Source: Plumapathes pennacea (Eukaryota; Cnidaria; Anthozoa; Antipatharia; Myriopathidae). Taken from it: 64,000 bases of DNA. A program made the position numbers and the translations under genes. Where the stretch lies: contig OZ038462.1 in the NCBI GenBank assembly GCA_964036295.1, forward strand, positions 2,363,501-2,427,500. Direction: 5' to 3'. The notes under the pieces were generated by a model. The model was given only the letters and a program-made list of their open reading frames with translations. It was not told where the DNA came from and searched no databases. Positions 1-12,400 of this stretch are shown one piece after another. Positions within the stretch are counted from its first letter, which is position 1, and the number at the start of each line of letters is the position of its first letter.

Positions 1-2
1 CA

Positions 3-130
3 GGAGAGGCAGACTGACAGGCGATCAGCTGAAACAAACAAACAAACAAACAAAGAAAACACAAATAAACAAACTAAAGGAGAGGCAGACTGACAGGCGA
101 TCAGCTGAAACAAACAAACAAACAAACAAA
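3..130. repeat. 76 bp tandem duplication with CAAA runs
   Basis: A segment beginning GGAGAGGCAGACTGACAGG occurs at 3 and again at 79. Each copy is followed by an (AAAC)n run. It lies 3' of the last visible nup205 exon, so it is probably intronic. No further nup205 exon was recognised in 1-455. Confidence 0.75.
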
Positions 131-455
131 CGACTAAACAAACAATCAATCAACAAACGAATAAAAATTAAGCTGACTACTTGCCCCGGCAGACCGAGGG
201 CTAGCTACAAACGGCAGCTTATGTCAGCATTATGCAAGACACACAACCAACATAGACCGTAACAAAAGGATTGATAAAGATTTGCGCAACGCCGTGAAGC
301 ATGTCTTGGCTGCAGATGTTTCAAGCGTTATATCTTCATCGCATTCCTTAAACGACCACAAAAGATCCACATCAACTTAATGTCGATATACTCCACTAAA
401 ACAATAAATGAACTGCTTGAAGGGACGGACAGACTTTTTTTTTTATCTTCCTCAC

Positions 456-3400
456 CTCCCTGATCTCGTCGCCCGGGAGTTCTTGAACATGCTGCAGTTT
501 TTGATTCGTCTGTTTATAAAATTCAGCAGCCTGTCCTAACTTGTCGGCGCTGTCTTTTATCGCGCCAATCAGGATACCGAGGCTGGGAGGGCGGTGGGGA
601 GTCACCGCTGAAATGAGATGACCTACAAGGAATCAAGACAACGACGAGGAAAGCCGAGACAAGTTAAAACAGTGCAACACGTACAGTAAGCAGTTGGTCT
701 TCACAGTGCCAACCATATTAACACTTCTCATCTTGAACTTTTGTGATGATGATTCTTCCAACCAGTATCAAAAAGATATTTGAATTACAGTCAAAATTGA
801 TCGATCTATTGACTTTCATCTGAGCAAGATATCAGATACCACGTTGCCCTTACTGTATGACATGTAAGAAAACGAGATCACGTGTTGTCACGAACCTTCC
901 CTTCATGCATTATATCATAACAAACCCTCCCTTCACGCATTATATCATCACGAACCTTCTCTTCTGACGCGCACATCTCTGGAAAGCGCGTCTGAAATGC
1001 TCGGCGCAAACAAAATCTGACAATGAGGTGCAACGGGACCTGACAACAAAAACACAGGAGAAGTTTACAATAATTTTTAAATGTTAAACTTGAAAAGTAG
1101 AAGCAGTATCTTCCACTACTAAATACACTAACCAGCTGAATTTACAACAGTCCGGCAGTAGCCAATCACGTTTGCACAAATCTGATGAAGACTGACGGAT
1201 GTTTCCATAGCAACTAGGTTGAATCTCGAGCTCTGTCCCTCGTGCCCAGGCTCTTCGTCACTTTGGTCCGTCAGAGATTTGATAATCTGCGGCCCAACGT
1301 AGATACAGCAAGTGTTACAACGGATGGTAATGCAGTCATGTTGGACAAACGTAAAAAAACGAAAAACAAAAACAAAAAACAAAAAAAAAAAAACACCACA
1401 ACATCAACAAAAAGCACGTGCCCGAAGAGGGTGGGGTGGGGTGCAGTGGCAAAAAGAAAAGGGGGAGGGGGCGCAAAAGACACCACTTTTTGACTTGTCC
1501 CACGTGTCCACTGAACACTTATCAGAGTAGAAAGGGACTAGGAGAGGGAGGGGAGGGACGGGCAGAACGGACACAACTTCGTACCTTGTCCCAGTTGTCT
1601 GCTGAACAGTATCTAGGCAACAGGGCAATCATGAGCCTCTGTATTCTGGTCAACGGTCCCTTAAGCGCCACCTGGTCGACCAATAGCTGCGTCTCGTTGT
1701 CTAACACTCCCGCGTCCACCAGCCCCGCGTTACACACAATGCCCGTCACCAGTGCCAACTCCTGCAGTGAGCCCACAGTGTGCACGGTCAGCCGGTCTTG
1801 AAGAATGCCGATGAAGACGTCAATGTGCGAGACGATGAAGTGGAAGGCCTGGGAACGAGTAGATAAAGTGTGCCCCTCAACAACCTCGTAATCACAAATC
1901 AAATTCTCTCAACTAGTCAACTAGTCAAGAAGGAAACGTATGAGTGATGCAGTGAGAATTGATACTTCAGACTATCCGGATGCGTCGACGATAAAAATGG
2001 CTGCCGCGTAAACGCATCGTTTAAATAAAAATGCACAAATGTCTTAAGTTGGTTAGAAGGACACCTCTACCACCCCACCCCCAAGAAAAGAACAACAGCA
2101 ACAACAAGATTCTCGCCTACTCACCTTCACTGACGCATCCTGATGTTGCGGACTGAGTGACGTAAGCAGCGCCAGCGTGACTTTCAAAGCAGGAGTCAGC
2201 AGTTGTCGGTAACGCTCCATTACCGTGGGAACGAACGAATCACGTGACATTCCCATCTCATCGCCATGGTAACCGTTAGACACCTGACTCAGTGCCTGAT
2301 CATGTTCAGGCCTCTGGTCAAGGAAAGCACATTCTGCCAGCCGCGACATGAGCCCCGACTGAAGAAGCACCTGAGCTCCTTCTGATGTCTGTGCGATGCG
2401 AGTTAAGAGGGCCATTTTGGACTCGTAGATGTAGAGGGCCTTTAGGGGCTCTGGAGAGGGGTCCAGCATGGCCTGCAGGCTGTGGTCCTCCTTGGTGAGG
2501 CCCTCAATCATGTGCTTCAGGTAGCCCTTGAGACTCAGGTAGTTTAACCAACGCTGCTGCCAGTCAATCTGAACAATGGCGTCCAGCAACGAAAAGGCCA
2601 ACATCTGAAGAGAAGCACGGGATTAGCGTACGAAGCAACAAAAATGACGCGACAAGGAGCACACGAAGGGAGATAAGGAAGGCAAAAGTAAGGAAAAAGC
2701 AAAACAAAACAAAAAGAGGCAGTGGGGTAAGAAAAAGACTTGACAAAAAGAGGGAAAGGAGAGATAGGACTGAGAAAACTTAACAAAGAAAAGTATGAAA
2801 GCAAAAAAAAAAAAAAAATGAAAGAGAAAAGGAAGAAAAAAGACGGGAATGAGTTGAGGGAGAAGAGGGAAGGAAGGGTATGACAACTTGCAAGTTCTTC
2901 TTGCAAGTTTAATTTACCATATGTAATCTAGAAATATACTGTTGTTGTTGTTGTTGTTGTTGTTGACAAAGTATGACAAATAACAGAGAACGAGTGACGT
3001 ACCCTGCCTACGTCATGACCATCACACGCATCCCGACACACCGCTTCCATAAAAGGCTCGCCGTAACCAGACAACGCGGACAAGATGCTGGTGTCCCACG
3101 ATTGAGCGGACAACACGCCCCCTAGCACACCTGTTCCGACCAACACGAGTAGAGAATTAATAGACAAAACTATGCTTTACCTCTCAAAGTTCTGTCACGC
3201 CTAGCAACAGATAAGGTAATGTTAGCGGCGTTTATGTCGCATATACAACCAGCCTTTTAACTTTCATTCGACTCATTTTGATTCATTATGAACCGACGAC
3301 AGCTCACTCTTCAAGTGGTCATCTGTTGCGTCATATCACAAACGGGTTTGAGGTTTTAGCACAGGATTCTCGTATTCCCCAAAATGTAGGTGCAAAGTAA

Positions 3401-6400
3401 GGTCCCGGTCGCACTAGAAAGTTTAGTCGAAAATAACTCAACATCGAGAGCAATACGACGGCTTCTTCAATGTTTGGTAGCAACTTGTTGACATACATTT
3501 CTGGTGACAAGCGCTGTTTGCACTTCAAATGATGCAAATGTCGATATTAATGTCGTTAAAGCTACGAGTGCGACCGGAGCCTAATTGAGAACAACTAATC
3601 CGTTCGCATATTTAAGTCAAAAACACACGAACACTTAAATTTTCGTTAAACTAAAGGACAAACGATCGGAACACGTGCCTTTTTCCTGGGGCTCTTCAGA
3701 CTTCTGCGCAGCTTGCACAAAGTACAGTAACGCGGTGTACAGATTGGCCCTTACGCGCTGAAGGCCCCCACCGCACCTGAGCACCACCTCAACAAGGCCT
3801 TTCAAAATGGCCATCATGGGCCCTGACGTCAGGCTCCGTCCAACCTGCTGAGGGACCCTTTCGCCGAGGGTGCCATCCAAGCCCGGTATATGTGGGCCTG
3901 AGAGCTCAGATGGGTGGACACACTGGCGTAAATGGGAGGCTAACATGAGGATGACACCTGAAGTTGGTGAAGTGAGTTCTGACAGGGCGCTTTCATCTGC
4001 GATCTGTGGGTTGAAGAAATAGTTTTGAGGGACAGTAAGATCTGTAGCATGGCTTAGGATGCGCTTACACGCATGTAATTTCACCTCCAGTTTTCGCTGT
4101 TCACACAGAAACAGGAGCATTTTGAAAACGATCCGTACTTGGCTACGCCTATCACCGGGTTTGATTCGCGCAGACAGAAGGTGAGAAGCGCATCGAAATC
4201 TACAATCCTGGTCAAAAGTGTTGGGACACTTAGCAATTTACCTGATAATTATGACACTTTGACCCTTCCCGCCCCCCAAACCCCAATACAATGTTGACTG
4301 AGTGTGCTGAACGCATCCAAGTACACGCAGCCTGAAGATAAAACAAACACTCCATGTCGCTGCAGTTTGACACGTGTTCACAACTTTCACAGTTCAACAT
4401 TCGTAAAATAAACTTCGTTAGCATCAAGAGAACCAGGAAGAAGGGTAAAGCGTTTATAATTTACAGAGTTTTCAAATATTCCCTGGGACATGAGGATGTA
4501 ACTTCTCAGGTTATGTTCGCTAAGCTACAAATCAGTTGATGTGCACCTTGAGTAGCAGTTCCTGAAGGATCTCTGAGATCACAGCGAGTCTTGTGTCCTT
4601 CGGTAAAATGTCTGGTGGACATGACGCGAGGACGACCTCAACCACTCTCCTCCAACCTTCAAACGCTTCCCTCTTGACGTGCAGAGCTTCACGAACACTG
4701 TTCTGTTCAACGACATTCTGAAGGATCTCTTTCACTTCCTTGAACACGAAGATATGGCAATAGCATGCAAACAAAGTCAAAAATGAAATCACATGAGAAA
4801 AGTAGCGAGACAATCAAGCCGACATGACTGAAGTGTTTTTTCCGCCGGCTGAGGAACGAAATAACCACAAGTCAACTGGAACCGAATGTTCGGTCACGTG
4901 GCGTAAAATGCCTCCAACGCATATTACAACCGGACTTTCGACAAAAATCAGCGCTCGACATTAACGGTTGCCCGCTTGCCCGGGGCAACCAAAACTTTTG
5001 GTCGGGCAGGTAAATTCTGGGCCGGGCAACTAGAAATTATGAAACTTTCTATTGCTTGAAGTCAATCTACAGTCTGAAGGGCAACCAACCTAAAACCTTA
5101 ATGTCGAGCACTGAAAACCCCTCAAGCTTCAAGATTTTTATGATAAACAAACCTGCAGGAGGAAGTTCTTCTGTCCAGCGGTAGCCGTCCCCTGCACACC
5201 GCTGACCTCGCTCATAAGGAGGCGGTGGAGCCTGGGTACGTTACAGAATACCACTGCGCTGTGGGCAGATTTCTCTTCACACGAACTGATCGCTTTCTCC
5301 ATCACAGTCAAGTCAAAATAGTTGAGTTGTAGCGGCGCAGGAAACTCCTGGCTGAAGTCCAAGCATTCCACGACGCTCAACACTTTCCTTCGTTGAGTCG
5401 TCCCCGCCTCGATCCCGTGAAGCCCGCTTTCGTTTCTCTCCGCAAACGACAGCTCGCCCTCAAACTGTCTCGAGGCCACATCCGGCACAGACAGCATGCT
5501 CGCGGCTAAAGGCGAAGCCGCTTCACTGAACAACAATCCCAGCAGCCTTTGCGTGTGAGACCGCTGCCTGCCAAGTGCCGTCAGGCGCAGCTCGATGGCG
5601 GCCGTCTTCAACAACCACGACTGCTGATTCATGACTGATGTCATCGCCACCGCGGGCTCACCTGCTTCTGTTTCCACGGAAACTAGCTTGCTGAAAGGTA
5701 CGTGCTGGAGATGTCGGTACAGGAAGTCGTGGCTGGTTCTGAGGTAACGGAGGGTTGGGGTGGAGGTTGCTCTGTCAGCGCAGAGCGAGTAGATGAGCTG
5801 ATAGGCCAGTTCACAGAACTTTGGGGTTTCTGTGATGCATGTTGGGCCCAGATAGGAGTCGACGCCCTTGTTTAGGATGTCAAGCACAGCGTGCAGACAA
5901 GTCTTAGGGGCTCCAAGTACTCCTGTAAAACAGCCAATCACAGTCGGACGATCAGGCAGTAAAGTGAAGAAAGAAAGAAAGAAAGAAATGCTTTGTTTAA
6001 CGACGAGGAATAGTGCGAAAAATTAATAAACTTGACTTGTAGCAATCAAATTCTTCAGACAGACCGAAAATCTGTACCCCGGATTAAGCAGCGAACTAAT
6101 TGCGAACTAATCGATCAATCGGTCAATCAATCAATCAATCATTCATTCATCCATTCGTTTAATCAGTCAGTCAATCAAACAAGCAAACAAGCAAAAAAAT
6201 TAATCAAACGCGAGATTCAAACGACTGGATCCAGTTGGTAACTTCGAACGTTATGAAGCCTGAGATATTGATGAGTCAGTGACCGTCATACCTGGATCCT
6301 GCAGGGTGGTCTTGCTGGCAGGTTTGCGCAGTTCATAACCCAAAAGGAAATGCGCAAGGTTGGGCGCAGGATGATTCAGTGAGAACAGCAACAGCCGTAA

Positions 6401-9400
6401 GATATTCTGCCGGGTCGCGTTACGAAGCTGAGACACTCCATACGCCTTCTCGTCCAAATATTCTGAATCAAACAAAAACAAACAAACAAACAAACAAACA
6501 AAAACAAAAAATAAAACAAAACAAAAAACGTTTTAGTCCAATAGATCTAATCATGCCCCGCCCCACAATCGGCCCCTGGATCTCCGAGGATGGGCCAACC
6601 TCTGGTTTCTGGAGATTGTCGAGTCCTCTAACCCGGCCCCACCAGAATTTCCCGTCAGGCTAGTAGATTTTCCTGACAATTTGTCCAAATATAATCCGTT
6701 TGAACTTCCCGGGATAGCGACTCATGGCTACAGGAAATCTCTCATTTATTTTTCGTCGCGCCTTGTTCTTTAAGAACATTATCCGATGGTTTACAGGATT
6801 TAATACCACAGTGGAACCCCGTTAATACGGCCACCATCGGGACATAAAAATCTGGCCGTATATTGACGTGGTTTTCAGATACGAAAATGACTGGTTGTAA
6901 TGTTCCGCGAGACAAAAGAGTGGCCGTAAGAACGAACGGCGGGGTTCTACTGTAGATGGAAATACAAGCATTTCCATCATTTACGAATGAAGAATCACCT
7001 GCTCCAATCTCCCGCAGATCCTTCTGCACATCTTCCGGTTCGCTAACTTCTAAATGGTCGACAAAGCCGATCAGCAGTCGAAGAGACTCGGGCTGTGAAG
7101 GAATGAAACCAAACTAAGGGTTTGTCTCTGCATGCATTATCAAACCTACAGTAATGTATCTAAAGAGACTCGGGCTGTAAAGGAACGAAATGTTTTGGGA
7201 TATTGCCGAGCGGATCATAAAGTTCAGGACCTTGCAATCTAACAATCAACGTTATTTTGACTGTTCTAACTGTTCGCCTGCCTGTCGGTATGTCTGTCTA
7301 TCAATCAACTCATCAGCATTCCTATAGTTTCTCTCTTTAAGTCTCTATTCGTCTTGCATACGAAGACAGACAAGCCAACCAGACACTGATGACTGTCCCA
7401 ACTCACCTGGTTAGCTGTGAGGACACTGACAATGTGTGTCTGGACAGATGGGGACTGACACGTGAGACACAGAATTTTCACGACGGACAAGCTCAACTCT
7501 GGACTGGGGTGCAAGTGCGTCAAATACCTGAACAAAAAACCGCAGAATAAAGACAGTCAGATGGATTGCTCGTGGTGTTCAGGCTTACAAGAAGTTGCGT
7601 GGTTGCTTCAGTATTGTATTTGCTACGCTTTCAGATTGGTCCAAACAAGTTTGGCAGCATCCTCAAACAGTCAGTAACTATTACTGTGAAGCAAAAGGCA
7701 AGACCAATTGCGATTTGCAAGTAAACAAAGGATGATGTCGTTTTCTCGCACTGCCAACAAAATTGGTCTCTTCTTCATAGTATTAAACGAAACGCAAATT
7801 ACTTGTAATAAATGCTCCAATGGAGGAATAACGCTTGAATCTTTACTTTACGTCATCCCCAGGTCAATACTGTACATCATTATACAACACGCACATTACT
7901 TTGGCTTCTAGTTGGTTATAAGTGTTTTTATATACACAGTCACCCGAAAACCACTACATTTGATAATCACACATCACAAAAGTACATCCTTACTTGGTGA
8001 TCTTGAGCAAGAAATCTGCCGTTTGTGTCTGAGGGTTGACCATCATGATAAGCTGATCCAGCGGTGTTACCATGACACCCGACCGCTGAGGCACGGTACG
8101 TAGCATCTCCATAAAGTGCGCCTGTTTTTCCAACGTCACTTCCAACATCCGTAGGCTCAGTAGGGCTGTCCTCTCCATGTCTTGCCTCCCTTCTGTTCAG
8201 TTACAATAGTTGATCAATGCTCAAGCAGTGACACTCCTAACATTAAACTATCTCTATCCCTTTCATTCCCAAACTCTAAATACAGATTCTCCCAACCTTT
8301 TAAGAAGAAAATTTATGAGTGATGTAGTGAGAATTGATAGTTCAATCAGATTTCGTATGAGCAAGTTATCAAAAGCCAAACTCTCCTTACTGTGTAATAT
8401 ATTTCTGGTGAGAAACTGAAGGAGAAAATTGAAGTTGATCACTCTTGGCTAGTTGTACTCATGTGTTTGATGTGCTCCCTCACGTCATTATTTTAGTTAA
8501 CCCTTTCACTCCCAAGAGTGATCAACTTCAATTTTCTCCTTCAGTTTCTCACCAGACAACTTAACATGTAATACCTTGCTCAGATGAAAGCTGATTAAAC
8601 TAGCCATTCTCACCACATCACTCATACACTTTCTTCTTAAAGGGTTGGGAGAATCTGCATTTTGAACTTGGGATACCTGTAGTCGCTGTGGAGTGTTCCA
8701 AAGAGTCTGATGCTCCGTCAATAACATGCAACAGCTGAAAACAAACAAACAAACAAACAAGCAATCTCTGATAAGATTCCACATGAAGACATTTATCAAA
8801 CATATTTTCATTTTCTATGTGCATTTTTGGAAATGCTCTGTGTGAGTCTACACAGATTTACGATGTCAATCAGTGCAGCGTGGCGATGTTCCACTCACCA
8901 TTCTCAACATGGCTGTGTCATTCAACATGTGAACCATTAGAGTAAACCCAGGGGACTTGGGCACTACTATTGTCTCACCACTCTGCACAGTGACGTGTTG
9001 ATCAACAAAGTCCGCCAGCTGAGGTGTGTAGTTGTCCAGTAGTTTAAACAGCACTTCTAGCACTTCACTTCCTACTTTCCACTGAAACAATGACATGCAT
9101 CAGTTAAGGAGAGGGAAGGATCATTATGTCATTCATACCATATACGGTAATATGTCATCATTATATGTGAACAGTATGAGGTCAGTAAGATGCTTGATAT
9201 CATGATCAGTGATTTTACTGTTGTATCTTGTCATGGTAATATGTCATCATGTCATTATGCAAACAATACATGGTCATTAAGATGCTTGATATCATGATAT
9301 CATGATCTGACTGTTGTATCTCTGTCATGGTAATGTCATCATGTGAACAGTACGTGGTCAGTAAGATGCTTGATATCATGATCAGTGATTTGACTGTTTT

Positions 9401-12400
9401 ATCTTGTCATGGTAATATGTCATCATGTCATTATGTGAACAGTACATGGTCAGAAAGATGCTTGATATCATGATCAGTGGTATGACTGTTGTACCTTCTC
9501 ACGAGGGTCTTGGTATCCTCTGGAAGTGAACTTTAGAAACACGGAGTCTCTGAGGAATGTCAGATATGGATCAAACCCTGGTGCACGGTACCCCGCCCCG
9601 AGTGAGACTGGGATCGGTACGTCTGTCAAGGTATTCAGCAGTTTTAGGAAAGCTCGCATCTCTGGATAAGTTTCGCTACGGCTCTCAATTTCATCCAACT
9701 CAATCTGCAAAAGAAATGAAAGAATGAAAGGAGAAAGGAAGATGAAGAAAAGATGGAAGGAGGGAGTGAAGGAGGAAAGGATGAAAATCAAAAAAGGAAG
9801 GGAAGGGAAGAGAGGGAAGGATGAACAAATGAAAAAATGATGAAAAATGAAAAACAATGTGCTAACCAGCTGAGAAAATTCTGTACCTGAATACCACCAT
9901 CTTGCGCTGCATGCCCTGTTGTCTGTAGAACCTGAAAATAAGCAGAGTGTACAGTCATGTGAGACAGATACAGTACATACAGTAGTATCCACAGAAACAA
10001 TAGGATGGGGAAATAATTCACACAAATATAACTCCTTCATCAGGGCTGAACATTAGCACTGATGGACTTGTGAGAGTGTCTTCTGGTTCCTGTTCCCAAA
10101 TTTAGAGCCAAAAACAAGCAAAAAGGTGCAGCATACAACATATACCACACATTATGATTCATGATTATTTTCCAGGGCCAATCCATACAGTGACCAACAA
10201 ACCAGTTTTGAATCTCACCTGTGAATGTTCCAAAGTATGCCACATGGTTGCAGCAATCTCTGGGGACTTGGCCAAAGCAGCGAGAGTGTTCAATATCTGA
10301 GCTTTGAGGCTTGCATGGACAGCACAGCTCAACAGACCAAACAGAGATGCAACAGGAAGCCAAACCTGGCTCTCACACAGTGCAATTCTAGCAGTTTCAT
10401 CCTGAAATGACAAAGGTTAGGAGAGATCAACTTCTACTCTCTCGCCAGACATACATGCTTTAATGAAAGCTGGTTGGATTAACCAACAGCAACATCCCGC
10501 TCATACATTTTCTTCTTAAAAGGTTCAGAGAATCTCCACAACTAATCAATTTGAAATTCATGGGAGTGAAAGGACCAATTAAAGAATATAACTTCTGCTG
10601 TCCAATAATGCTTTCACTCCCAAATTCTCCCAACCATTAGAGAAGAAAATGCATGAGTGATGTAGTGAGAATTGATAGTATATACAGTATTCATCTGAGC
10701 AAACTATAAAAAGCCAAGTATGATACTGTATAACATTACATATCTCTGTTGAGAAACTGAAAGAGAAGATTGGCCATTATCAGGAGTAAAAGAACTAGGA
10801 TGTGCACCTGTGATGCAACTTTCTCACTCAATCTGAGCACAGCTTCAAGTCCTCTCTGCTCATCAGGGGTGATGGTATAGTGCGCAGGACTGTGCCGATG
10901 AGGTACCCCTGTACTAGAGAACCCTCTGTCATGACGTAAGTCCATGTAGTACTGCTTGATGGATGTAAAGAAGTGTTCCCAAGACATTGCACCATTGGCA
11001 GTGGAGCGTAGCAAGTTGAAGCAGTAGTGTGCAGCTTGTGGGCTGTTGGACAGACCAACCAACATGTCCACATAGGGCACAAACAATGTTGAAGGAAGCA
11101 AGTCACCAGCTAAACGCACAAACTTGTGTAGACTCACCTGCAGAATATCAACACCAGGTAAAGCTTGAAAAACTTTTTTCTGTCTCACTAATTATAGGCA
11201 AATAAGTATAAACACAAGTGTTGATGCCCAGATTATGAAAAGTCTACAGTTCTGAACCTAAAACTGTTCTCACTGTCATAATCAACTTTTAATATTGTTC
11301 TTCTCGTGTGTGACCACATAACTTGTTGGGGAATATAGAACCCTACAACTTGTACTGTACTTGCCTGCTTGTGAGTGGCTCTTTGTCTGTATGCTGGAGA
11401 AGCATGCATACTGGAGTGTGGGGTGAAAGGTGTTGGTTCTGGTGGACACCAAAACTCTGTTGCAAGCTCCAGACCACACTGGTCTTTTCCGTACAAGTCT
11501 CCAATCTGAAGGAAAAGCATAACATGTTGTAAAATGTGAGAGATAGCAGTAAACAGACACCCAGAATTTCTCCCTTGGACATTTTGCCAGCATATTAATT
11601 ATTTCAAAGATACCTTAGTTTGCAGTTATGAGGCAACTTTTAAAGCAGCTGAAGACTACAATATAGATGCCCTAAAATAATCATTGCTTCGACAAGATTA
11701 AAACCATGACTTCAGTGATACTGGTGTGATGTATGAGAAATTCACAAGTCATGGACAGACACATTTGAGTGTAACCACTCAAATGAAAGTTGTCAGTGAG
11801 TTTTTTTTTTTTTTCCTAAGTTATAGTTGCATTTTGAAATTATTTTAATAGACAACAATTAACGTAAACCTATTCTAAAGATTGATGTTATGATGACATA
11901 AACAGGTGTAAAGTGGGGTACAAGACAAAAACTCACCATAGTCATGAACTCCTCAAAATGTCGCTGTAAATCTGCCGATGGCTCAATACCCTCCTGCAAG
12001 TGCGCCTGTATGATGCGAGCAGCTTCATCACCAAGGTTACGCAGCTCCTTGACCTTGAGTAAGAGTAATAAGCATGAGTTTGAAAACCATCACCCCAGAA
12101 AAATGAGACCCCAGAACCAAATGTTTCAGTATACAGGGTAGAAGAGTTGAAAAAAAAAAAAAAAAAGGAATAATACTGATGTAAAAAAACTTCACATATT
12201 GCACTTACTTTGAGTGGCATTTTCATGATCAAGCCAGTAACTAATGAATGCACACGCTGTACATAATATTCCTGTTGACAAAAAAAATTTGGTTGAACAG
12301 CCTTACAGTGCCTCAGAAGACTGAATAAATTGTGTACAATGTGCATATATGTATAACATTTCATAAGTGGATGTACAAACCTCTTGGTGGAAGTTAACTG

